Source: Candidatus Woesearchaeota archaeon
GTDB taxonomy: Archaea; Nanobdellota; Nanobdellia; SCGC-AAA011-G17; JAGVZF01
DNA: 36,279 bases
NCBI GenBank assembly: GCA_018302785.1
Contig: JAGVZF010000015.1
Location: forward strand, 1 to 36,279
Direction: 5' to 3'
Under the pieces are notes generated by a model, which did not search any database, was not told where the DNA came from, and saw only the letters and a program-made list of their open reading frames with translations. Position 1 is the first letter of the stretch. Each line of letters opens with the position of its first letter. A program made the translations under genes and the position numbers. Of this stretch, positions 9,401 to 17,236 are shown in pieces.

Positions 9401-10915
9401 ATTTCCTTCATCTAGCCCACTTGGATTTAATTCAACTTCATTAATAACTATTTTTGGCTCAACAATAACTATAAATGTATCACTATCGCTTAAAGATCCA
9501 TCACTTACTCTTACACTAGAAGTATATGTTCCTATATCTTCTAATCTTGGGATCCAGACTCCATTCTGGTTAAATGGATCTGTATAACTAAATGTTAAAG
9601 TATCATTCTCAACATCTGTAGCCCTAGGATTTAATATTAAGGTGTTAGTAGCAACTACTCTTAAAGTATCAATATCATCTAATTCTGGCCTGTCATTAAT
9701 TGGTCTTACATTAAAAACAACAGCATTGCTATTAGTAGAAGCTCCTTTAATATCTGTTGCTGTAAAAATAATACTATTATTTCCAAAGAAATTTAAATAT
9801 GGTTTAAATGTAACTTTATGTTCATCATTAATTATAACATCTATATTTGTATTCCCACTAGCACTAAATGTTAAAGGATCATTCTCATAATCTGCAAAAG
9901 AATCTAAGTCTATAATATTAATTAATTGTCCATCTTCATTTATATTAAAAGGAGTTGGGAAATTATTTCTTAATATAGGGGCATCATTTCTACAATTTTC
10001 GTCTATATTGTTTATAATTTCTCTTGCATTAGGATTTATATTTTCATTACTATCATCACAATCTAGACCACCAACAATTGTGGAACTAAAACCATCTTCA
10101 TCTAAATCATTTAAATCGCTTCCATTACAATCTTGATCTATATTATCATAAGGAATTTCTTCTGCATCAGGATTTATATTTGCATTTCTATCATCACAAT
10201 CTAAGTCACTAAAGAATCCATCATTATCAAAGTCTTCTCCATTTAAAGTCCATAATATAGAATTCTCAAAAAGTTTTTTAGCATTTTCAGTCCAATATTT
10301 ACTTTTTGTAATACCAAAGAATGTATTTCTTCCTTGAGTTGTTTTTCCATTTAATAAAATAACTCCTTTTGGAGCTGCTGCTATAACACTATCAAAATCA
10401 CTTTGCATTGTAGAATCAATCTTTATCATTCTAATAGATGTATATATTTTTCTTAAATAAAAGATTGGAATCGCAATTGAATTTTCACAACATGTAGTAT
10501 ATACCTGAATTTGTGTTGGCATATTTATATTAATTACATGATTAGGATTAATATTCTTAATTTTGATTGGCTGACTACCACCTAATTGAACAGCATTCCT
10601 ACTTGAAAAACCAAAATCATCTACATATTCTGGGTTAACTACTAATGAATTATGTGAATTTACAATAGTTGCGTTTAACTTAGTAAAAGTATCATCTCCA
10701 ATTAATAACATATTATATACTGAGAGATTTATTGTGTCTAAACTTGAATCTTCAACAACATCATAAGTTAGCCCTAATCTATTTAAAGTTTGAATAAATT
10801 CTTGATTAAGTCTAGCATCATCTCTAACAATATAAGCAACATCTTTTGCAAAAACACCAATACTAATTAAAGAAAAAATTAATACATAAATTAGAAAGAT
10901 ATTTGTCTTTTTCAT
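6422..10915 (-). CDS. Giant multidomain surface protein (putative metal-binding motif repeats, Ig/cadherin-like repeats, lamin-tail domain, shared C-terminal module, TM anchor)
   Basis: 1497 aa; signal peptide; DxDxDGFxxxxDCDDxNxxINPxAxEIxxxNIDxxC repeats; IVINEVELNPSGLDEGNEWIELYNPN...WYLKD lamin-tail-like domain; C-terminal TM IFLAAINILMLIGIAYMLKLHLFRKR. Confidence 0.85.
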   Translation of the reverse strand: MKKTNIFLIYVLIFSLISIGVFAKDVAYIVRDDARLNQEFIQTLNRLGLTYDVVEDSSLDTINLSVYNMLLIGDDTFTKLNATIVNSHNSLVVNPEYVDDFGFSSRNAVQLGGSQPIKIKNINPNHVININMPTQIQVYTTCCENSIAIPIFYLRKIYTSIRMIKIDSTMQSDFDSVIAAAPKGVILLNGKTTQGRNTFFGITKSKYWTENAKKLFENSILWTLNGEDFDNDGFFSDLDCDDRNANINPDAEEIPYDNIDQDCNGSDLNDLDEDGFSSTIVGGLDCDDSNENINPNAREIINNIDENCRNDAPILRNNFPTPFNINEDGQLINIIDLDSFADYENDPLTFSASGNTNIDVIINDEHKVTFKPYLNFFGNNSIIFTATDIKGASTNSNAVVFNVRPINDRPELDDIDTLRVVATNTLILNPRATDVENDTLTFSYTDPFNQNGVWIPRLEDIGTYTSSVRVSDGSLSDSDTFIVIVEPKIVINEVELNPSGLDEGNEWIELYNPNNISVEVNSWYLKDKENNRIDITRFTLEANSYKVLTLNSSLLNDDEETLKLYNNRDELVDETIVMRDEQDNEFTWSRKPNGYDSNINTDWNLQKATKEFSNDADLIPPVVTLLNPVDNYFSETNELSFSYLATDNLASSFTCYFYSNLNNSNSTQLERLAELSTRNNVERRFSVSDIPDGIYRWNILCKDQYVEAFAPVDFVFRVDMNYPPVIETINDIVVNENEVVLIDVNAHDPDGSDIILSIDDNRFVKNGDKFSYQTNYNDAGIFFVNIQASDGILTATKQVKITVNNVNRIPVFTGTVNEQEFNEDSSINLELSNFFSDPDNEALSYSVIGNDNILIDATNNIGRLYAKEDFNGQLNIKIVAKDASNAIVESNEFTVKVNAVNDAPRIRNFIPSRLNQVISEVENINFNIDAYDIENDNLNVKWFVDDVEKLNGNNFVFIADGEVKTHKVKVQISDNEFTISNTWDLIVSDHPITNNFDGDTTNFDLDGNQLVSMQNVVIEKKGIGKISLQGPIDLSNVVDLDSNILLLPYLIGINTLKYNEFSNQKATITLYGLIFSGIPTIYYVNEFTSDFNRINQECPNNICSNVKYNSDSRMLSFDVNGFSTYKIGSGSLRSCSQLSGDLCTVNEVCNGNNLQSSDSGICCSIQCSRNVNNNNVDNINKCSNGVLGNLKINIKDPNKNDEFSFGEKVNVLIDVKNNNDVDKEVNVEAILYSDNEELEDDNDNNRIKKKTSEEFEIELEIPKDPKDVKDEKLKLYVKAYEDGKENVECQEETIDLKLNIEDDDLRINDAEIFPLELSCSRNADLTVKIVNYGKDDQNAILKVTNSELNINEASEEFEIEAFDSDDNSVSKDINLNLNDAKEGTYKFTVNLEYNNKVDSKEVELRIEECGVSSIKSDGNSNNVKVDSKSNKKTNTINVKSGNSQIVKKQVNKEEINKIIFYEPIPGQSKPVIFLAAINILMLIGIAYMLKLHLFRKR

Positions 10916-10916
10916 T

Positions 10917-11585
10917 TTAACTTCTTTTTAAATAATAAAAACCCCCTAATATTGCAACTATTACTATAAGAATTATAAACGAAATAGTAAAACCATTAAC
11001 TTCAAAATTAATTTTAGAAGTTTCATTTCCAGTAATTTCATTATTATTTGTAGTTTCTTCTTTACCTTTTTTATCTAAAATATTTTTAGGATTAAAATTG
11101 AATCCACTATCATTTGTATTATTTACATTATTAGAATTACTATTTCCATTGTCATTAACATTATTATTCTTTGGAAGATCTCCTTCTGCAATAGCTTTTA
11201 TTATCAAAACAGAGCTTAAACCAACAGCTTGTCCTTTTTTAGGTGTAAAAGTTACAACAATTCTTATTTCATAATTTCCTGACTCTTTTAAAGCAACACT
11301 ATACCTTGCATCTTTACTTTCATTAGTTTTAAGACTAAATTCCTTATCTTTAATAGTCACTAAATCTTTATATTCACCAGATGCCTCAAGATTAATATCC
11401 ACATCTTCATTATTAACATTACTTACTTTAATAGCTCTGTCTATTATTGTAGGAGATTCTTTCATCTCTACATTAATTATTGCCTTTGCATTACCTAAAG
11501 AAGCTGTAATAGCATAGACATGGCTAGAAAATAAGCTAAATAAAATCAATCCAACCAAAAAAACACTATATTTGTTTGCTATCAT
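10917..11585 (-). CDS. Small secreted/anchored surface protein
   Basis: Start adjusted to ATG at 11585 (ORF track uses upstream TTG 11603); signal peptide, one beta-rich domain, N-rich linker, C-terminal TM (ISFIILIVIVAILGGFYYLKRS). Confidence 0.72.
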   Translation of the reverse strand: MIANKYSVFLVGLILFSLFSSHVYAITASLGNAKAIINVEMKESPTIIDRAIKVSNVNNEDVDINLEASGEYKDLVTIKDKEFSLKTNESKDARYSVALKESGNYEIRIVVTFTPKKGQAVGLSSVLIIKAIAEGDLPKNNNVNDNGNSNSNNVNNTNDSGFNFNPKNILDKKGKEETTNNNEITGNETSKINFEVNGFTISFIILIVIVAILGGFYYLKRS

Positions 11586-11589
11586 TTTA

Positions 11590-11692
11590 TTATCACTATA
11601 CAATTTAATATTTAATAATCACTATAATGTGATAAATAATATACAGTATATATAAATACATTATTGTGTTATAATAATTGTGATACATTATA
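11590..11692. promoter_or_regulatory. Cluster of TATCAC/GTGATA-type motifs upstream of the 10917-11585 gene
   Basis: TTATCACTATA, ATCACTATAATGTGAT (palindromic arms), ATTATTGTGTTATAAT, TAATTGTGATACATTA within about 100 bp; similar CACTATTGTGATAA near 15346. Confidence 0.35.
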
Positions 11693-11746
11693 TATATTAC
11701 AGAACTAATTTAATCTTAAATAAAAATAAAATTTAATAAATTAAAA

Positions 11747-12859
11747 TTAAATTGTAAAAGAAGTGCTTTGTGCTACAGTATTTCCTGCCTTATCTATTAC
11801 TTGTAAATCTATATTATGTATACCTTCAATAAAAGACTTTCTAGCAATACAATGATTGTCTCTTAGTCTACTGCATAATGTTCTCCATCTAGGTCTTGAT
11901 TCATTATGATCATAATAATCAAGACTATCAAAATTAGCTTCATTTATTAAAATATCAAAGTCAACATTTCTTCCATCAATCTCATAATTTAAAGCTTCAA
12001 TTACTGGCATTTGCGTGTCTACACTAATACTCACTCTCCTAGTTTCATGAGAAGAATCAGAAATATCAATTAAATGTGCCCAGTATTCTATAATTTGTCC
12101 ATTAAATAAATTTAAGTTTATGTTTGTATTACAAGTATGCTTTCCTCTATTTTCTTGGCAATCATTTAAATTAACTTCATGCATCAAATATCCATTTATA
12201 GGATTTCCATAATGTATCATTAAACTTTCTGGATTTTCTTCTCTAAATTGAATCATAAAATTTCCTGAAGTTAGTCCTCTTTTGGGTTCAGTTTTTATTA
12301 TCTTTGGTTTAATACTATCAACATAAAAACTTATATTTAGATAATTAGTATTCCCTTCGGGATCATTTGCTTTAAAGGTAATGTTATTTAAACCTTCTTT
12401 AAAACTTCTTCTTCCTAGATAACTAGAACAATCTGTACATAGTCTTGTCCATCTATCTCTCCCATTTATATTATCTTGATAATATAAATCTCCAATTTCA
12501 TTAATTCTTATATCTATATTTATAACTCTTTCATTATAAACTTCATTATTTTCTGGAGAATTTAAATCTATTATTGGAGCTTCTCTATCAATACTTGCAT
12601 TAGCCAAATATGAACAGCTTAATCCTAGACTATTGCATTGGTTAATATTAGCAGGACAATAAACACCTCCCCCTAAATTATTTGTACAATATTGGCATCC
12701 AGAATTACTATCACAAGTTCTATCTGGTATACTAGGATTACACATTGAAAATCTTACAGTTTCACCTCTATTTAAACATAAAAGTTGATATTCAGCAAAA
12801 GCTATTGGTAAAACTAAAAGGATTGCAAATAAACTAATAATCATAAATTTAATTTTCAT
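11747..12859 (-). CDS. Secreted Cys-rich protein with repeated Ig-like domains
   Basis: 370 aa; signal peptide; N-terminal CTNNLGGGVYCPANINQC cysteine cluster; two copies of a xRxRWRTLC...C..R+SFxEGxxNI...DxxGNT module. Confidence 0.78.
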   Translation of the reverse strand: MKIKFMIISLFAILLVLPIAFAEYQLLCLNRGETVRFSMCNPSIPDRTCDSNSGCQYCTNNLGGGVYCPANINQCNSLGLSCSYLANASIDREAPIIDLNSPENNEVYNERVINIDIRINEIGDLYYQDNINGRDRWTRLCTDCSSYLGRRSFKEGLNNITFKANDPEGNTNYLNISFYVDSIKPKIIKTEPKRGLTSGNFMIQFREENPESLMIHYGNPINGYLMHEVNLNDCQENRGKHTCNTNINLNLFNGQIIEYWAHLIDISDSSHETRRVSISVDTQMPVIEALNYEIDGRNVDFDILINEANFDSLDYYDHNESRPRWRTLCSRLRDNHCIARKSFIEGIHNIDLQVIDKAGNTVAQSTSFTI

Positions 12860-12902
12860 TATAACATACTCCTTTTTATTATAAAATTTAAATTAAAAAA
12901 TA

Positions 12903-12930
12903 AAAAATAGGGCTTTCGCCCGTTTTTGCA
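12903..12930 (-). terminator. Hairpin plus T-tract terminator of the 12932-14035 gene
   Basis: Minus strand AAAAACGGGC-GAAA-GCCCTATTTTTTA immediately after the stop codon. Confidence 0.6.
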
Positions 12931-12931
12931 T

Positions 12932-14035
12932 TTATATGGCCTCTCCCCAGAAGAATATTGCTCCTGTGTCAAAGTCACCATTACATGGTTCTGGTAGACT
13001 TAATTTAAAGGTTATTGCCATCTCTGCACCTGGAGCCAAGATATTACCTGGGTAATATGGTCCTACGTGTGGGAATTGAAGGATTTCTGCATTGTCATAG
13101 AATGGTGATGGGTCATTGAATCCATGTCCATATTCTATATTTACATAACCTTCAGCATCTGAATCCCTGGTAACACTTCCAGCTGTGTTAATTTCTAAGT
13201 CATCAGCAGTTGAATAAGCTCCATTAGTTACAAAGTATCTAAATGCTCCTAAGCTTAACTGGTTTGTTATTGGGCACATTGCTCCACTGCTTGAACTATC
13301 ATAGAAATCAGTACCTGTTATAAACATATCAAGTAAGACTCCTGATCCAGCATCTGCATCATTTCCAACTAACAATGTTTCTGAATAAGCGTCTGTTCCT
13401 GGTCTTACATCATCAAATGTCATTTCTCCATCAATAGATAGAGCGACAATAGGATTTAAGAACCAAAATTCATTCTCATCCATTGTTCCAGTTAATCCGT
13501 CATTATCAATTGCTTCTACTGTTATCCAGAATTCTCCATACATGCTTTCTGGAGTTTCAACAGTCAAAGTACATGTGTATGCATCCATTGTGTCAGCATC
13601 AAATTCATGTAATCTTTCTTCAAGAATTCTTGCATTACAAGATCTTGGTAAATCACTACCATCCCTTACATATTGTCTTTGACAGTTTACTTCTATAGGG
13701 TTACCTTCCCCTTGAGAGTCTCCAACAGTTCCATAGACATCAGCTACTTTTTCAATTCCATTTTTATCCATAACTAATATATCCCATTGGATTTGCTCTC
13801 CTTCGAAAGCATAGTTGTTTATTCTTTCAACTAACTCTTGACCATCTCTGCTAATTCTTCCGTACTCTACAGCATCGTCAAAAACTACTCTACCGTCACA
13901 CATCCACACTTGTGGTGGAAAATCTTCTGTGTTAATGTTAGGTGTGATAGGTACTCCTTGACTTACAGCTAGAGCACTAGGCATTACTGAAGCCACTAGA
14001 ACTAGTACAACTAAACTTACTAAAATCTGTTTCAT
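12932..14035 (-). CDS. Abundant secreted / S-layer-like protein candidate
   Basis: 367 aa; signal peptide (MKQILVSLVVLVLVASVMPSALA); no C-terminal TM; acidic; visibly higher GC and more varied codons than neighbours; own terminator. Confidence 0.75.
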   Translation of the reverse strand: MKQILVSLVVLVLVASVMPSALAVSQGVPITPNINTEDFPPQVWMCDGRVVFDDAVEYGRISRDGQELVERINNYAFEGEQIQWDILVMDKNGIEKVADVYGTVGDSQGEGNPIEVNCQRQYVRDGSDLPRSCNARILEERLHEFDADTMDAYTCTLTVETPESMYGEFWITVEAIDNDGLTGTMDENEFWFLNPIVALSIDGEMTFDDVRPGTDAYSETLLVGNDADAGSGVLLDMFITGTDFYDSSSSGAMCPITNQLSLGAFRYFVTNGAYSTADDLEINTAGSVTRDSDAEGYVNIEYGHGFNDPSPFYDNAEILQFPHVGPYYPGNILAPGAEMAITFKLSLPEPCNGDFDTGAIFFWGEAI

Positions 14036-14270
14036 ATTCTTTTACCCTCCATAATTTTTATATAATCGTTCCAACTTTTAGTTGGTTGTCTACTAAAAGA
14101 CCATAAACAAGTTTTGTGAGTAATCTTCTTTGTCATATTATTCCTTCTTAATTGGTAATTGTCATCCCTATACTGTAATCTGTTATTTAAATATTATCAT
14201 CATCAAGTGTGTATATTATATTATCTAGATTAAAAATGACAAATTGCAATTATTATAGAGTAGCAATATA

Positions 14271-15266
14271 TTAATCTCTAATAATCACAATAATTAGAAA
14301 TATTAATAATAGCAATAAAACAATATTTGCTAATATTAAAGTAAAAAAGTTGCTTTTATTTTCCAACACTACATCTTCAATAGGCTTTGTAGGCATGTTA
14401 GATTGTGATACAAACAAGACTTTATCTTTTTTAACTTTATCAGTAACTTTTTCTTTACATTCAACAAATAATCCAACATTTTCTGATTCTCTTTCACCAT
14501 CAAATATAACTTCTACATCCATTAAATAATTTCCAGTCTCTACATTATTTGGAATGTCTAAATATAATTTTGCAATATAATTATCATCTTCTTCTCCAAA
14601 TTTATCTAAATCAAACTCATTACTTAATTTATTAATATTAAGTATATTATTTGAAGCTTTAACTCTTACATCTTTAAGTTTTCTCTCTCCAATATTATTT
14701 ACCTCAACAACTAATGTACTTGTAGTTCCACAATCAACTTTAGAAGGTAATAAATTAACTTTTTCTATATCTACTGCTTTATTTTCTAATTCAAGATCTA
14801 AATCAACAGATCCTTCTTCACAAGCACCACTTTCACTATTTTCATCAAAAGCCTTAATAAATAATATAAATTGATCATTATCATCTAATCCTCTACTTTT
14901 TTTAGGCACAGTTAAATCAAATTCATATCTTTCATCGTCTCCTGGACTTAATCTTTCATCATCAGAGTCTTCTGCTTCAATTGTATTATCTTCATCAACA
15001 TTATATAAAGAAGCTTCAACCTTAATATCTCTAGTTCTATCACTTCTATTTCTAACTTTAACTTCTATATTTATAGTATCTCCAGGCTCAAAATTATCAG
15101 AATTATCAGGATCTTTAATTTCTAATTCTAAATTACCAGTTTCCCCATTAATACATTCATCTAAGTCTTTTTCATTATTATTAGCTGCATAAACACTATT
15201 AATTAAAAAAAATAATAAAAAAATAAAAACTAAACCTTTAAACTCAAAACGTTGGGGCATGTTCAC
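14271..15266 (-). CDS. Secreted, anchored surface protein sharing a module with 1716-3482 and 6422-10915
   Basis: 331 aa; CINGETGNLELEIKDPDNSDNFEPGDTINIEVKVRN...DLDLELENKAVDIEKVNLLPSKVDCGTTSTLVVEVNNIG; C-terminal TM (FFTLILANIVLLLLLIFLIIVIIRD). Confidence 0.8.
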   Translation of the reverse strand: MNMPQRFEFKGLVFIFLLFFLINSVYAANNNEKDLDECINGETGNLELEIKDPDNSDNFEPGDTINIEVKVRNRSDRTRDIKVEASLYNVDEDNTIEAEDSDDERLSPGDDERYEFDLTVPKKSRGLDDNDQFILFIKAFDENSESGACEEGSVDLDLELENKAVDIEKVNLLPSKVDCGTTSTLVVEVNNIGERKLKDVRVKASNNILNINKLSNEFDLDKFGEEDDNYIAKLYLDIPNNVETGNYLMDVEVIFDGERESENVGLFVECKEKVTDKVKKDKVLFVSQSNMPTKPIEDVVLENKSNFFTLILANIVLLLLLIFLIIVIIRD

Positions 15267-15433
15267 CTCTTTTTAACCATAAAGTAGTCTTATCATAAAA
15301 CTACTCAAAGTTACTAACAATAATTCATTTAAATATATAAACACTATTGTGATAAGAAATCTAAATTTGTTATTATAATATTTAAATAATACTAATTCAA
15401 AAAGATTATAAATAATCTATAGCTTAAAAGTTT

Positions 15434-15964
15434 ATGAAATATGAGCATAAACTAATAATAAGAATCATTCTTCTTTTTTTAATATGGCCTAGCCTTTTAT
15501 ACATAATATTTTTCATTCCAACAATTTATCTAAGTTATTTAATATTAAAATTAATAGGTTATAATATAATTGTAGATTTAACTTCTCAACTATTAATTAT
15601 TAATGACTTAAAATTAAATTTTATAACAGCATGTGTTGCAACTTCTGCTTATCAATTGCTTGCAATTTTAATTCTTTTAACAAAAGATTTGAGCTTTAAA
15701 AAAATGCTAAATATGTTTATAGCAGGAAGTTTATTAGTTCTAGCTGTAAATGTCATAAGAATTATATTTTTAAGCTTAATTTTTGTTAATTATGGCTACG
15801 ATTTATTTGAAAAGTTCCACATCCTATTATGGAGGGGCGCAGCTTCATTTATAGTATTTTTTATATGGATTACTATAATTAAAATATTTAAAGTTAAAAC
15901 AATTCCTATAATTAGTGATGTAACTTATTTATATAAAATGATAAGAAAATCTAAGAAAAAATGA
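15434..15964 (+). CDS. Archaeosortase/exosortase-family transpeptidase-like membrane protein
   Basis: 176 aa polytopic; Cys in ITACVATSAYQ (codon 15632-15634), Arg in NVIRI (15758-15760), His in FEKFHILLW (15828-15830): ordered Cys-Arg-His triad of exosortase-like proteins. Confidence 0.75.
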   Translation: MKYEHKLIIRIILLFLIWPSLLYIIFFIPTIYLSYLILKLIGYNIIVDLTSQLLIINDLKLNFITACVATSAYQLLAILILLTKDLSFKKMLNMFIAGSLLVLAVNVIRIIFLSLIFVNYGYDLFEKFHILLWRGAASFIVFFIWITIIKIFKVKTIPIISDVTYLYKMIRKSKKK

Positions 15965-16149
15965 TACCAATTATTTTAAAGCCTATACTTCATTTTATAA
16001 CCTCAGGAGTCTTTGGATTAATTTTATATTTAATATTTATTAAATTATTTAATAAACTAAGAAATAAAGAAGAATGTGCCTTTTTATTTTCGTTATTTAA
16101 TTCAATATTACTTCATGTAATTATTGATTATGGTCCAGGTTGGTTTTAA
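15961..16149 (+). CDS. Small hydrophobic membrane protein
   Basis: 62 aa, two predicted TMs, ATGA overlap with archaeosortase-like gene; ends HVIIDYGPGWF. Confidence 0.55.
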   Translation: MIPIILKPILHFITSGVFGLILYLIFIKLFNKLRNKEECAFLFSLFNSILLHVIIDYGPGWF

Positions 16150-16150
16150 A

Positions 16151-16348
16151 ATGAAATATGTTTATGTTTTTTTATATTCTGGCTTAATTAGCATAATTGT
16201 AGACCTAGATCATTTTATAGTTTTAATATTAAAAGATCTTCCTATAAACTTATTTAATTTAAATTTCTTAGCTGGAAGACCGTTACATGTTCCATTACTA
16301 ATTACATTATTTATAATTTTTATGTCATCAATTATAAAAAATAAATAA
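16151..16348 (+). CDS. Small membrane protein with DLDH / GRPLHVP motifs
   Basis: Start set at ATG 16151; MKYVYVFLYSGLISIIVDLDHFIVLILKDLPINLFNLNFLAGRPLHVPLL...; DLDH resembles motifs of membrane metal-dependent hydrolase-like proteins. Confidence 0.5.
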   Translation: MKYVYVFLYSGLISIIVDLDHFIVLILKDLPINLFNLNFLAGRPLHVPLLITLFIIFMSSIIKNK

Positions 16349-16519
16349 AAACATACCTTATAATTAGTATTTTATAAAATACAATTCTTTTTTAGTGTAC
16401 ACTCAATATTAGCAAAAACAGAATAGGATATATAAAAATTTACCACTTAAATGTAGTTTACTATATAACTATTATATAATAATAAATTATAAAAGCACAA
16501 ATATCAAATATAATATAAA

Positions 16520-17236
16520 ATGAAGAATTTAACAGTGCTTATTCCATGCTATAATGAAGAAAAAGGCATAGGAAAAGTAATTGATGGCATCCCCAAAGAA
16601 AAATTAAACGCTCTTGGTTATAATACTAATGTTATTATTATTGATAATAACTGTACAGATAAAACAGTAGAAATAGCAAAATCAAAAGGAGCTTTAATAA
16701 TAAAAGAACCTATTAAAGGGAAAGGTAAGGCACTAATTAAAGGTTTTTCTAGTCTTAATGGAGATACGGATGTTGTGGTAATGTTAGATGGAGATAATAC
16801 TTATCAAAGTTCTGAAATGATAAGATTAATTGAACCTATAGACAATAATTTTTGTGATGCTGTTATTGGTACAAGATTAAGTGGTAAAATTAATAGTGGT
16901 TCAATGAGTACATTTAATAGAATTGGCAATTGGGCATTCACTTTTTTAGTAAGAGTGGCTTATCATGGAAATATAACTGATGTTTGTACAGGTTATTTTG
17001 CATGGAAAAGAGAAGTCATAGATTCTTTATCTAAGACACTTACATCAAATGGATTTGCAATTGAAATGGAAATGATTACTAAAATGATAAAAATGGGTTA
17101 TTCAATTTATTCTGTTCCAATTACTTATAATAGAAGTGAAAAATCTTCATCTCTTCATCCAGTTAAAGACGGAGCTAAGATATTGACTACATGGGCCAGA
17201 AATTTAGCATGGCAGCCAAATGGATATAAAAAATGA
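16520..17236 (+). CDS. Glycosyltransferase family 2 (polyprenyl-phosphate sugar synthase-like)
   Basis: LTVLIPCYNEEKGIGKVIDGIP, DNNCTDKTVEIAKSKGA, VVMLDGDNTYQ, ITDVCTGYFAWKREVI. Confidence 0.85.
   Translation: MKNLTVLIPCYNEEKGIGKVIDGIPKEKLNALGYNTNVIIIDNNCTDKTVEIAKSKGALIIKEPIKGKGKALIKGFSSLNGDTDVVVMLDGDNTYQSSEMIRLIEPIDNNFCDAVIGTRLSGKINSGSMSTFNRIGNWAFTFLVRVAYHGNITDVCTGYFAWKREVIDSLSKTLTSNGFAIEMEMITKMIKMGYSIYSVPITYNRSEKSSSLHPVKDGAKILTTWARNLAWQPNGYKK

Noticed and set aside
13483-13698. Plus-strand ORF 71 aa inside 12932-14035
   Set aside because: His/Leu/Gln-rich antisense translation artefact of the higher-GC secreted gene.
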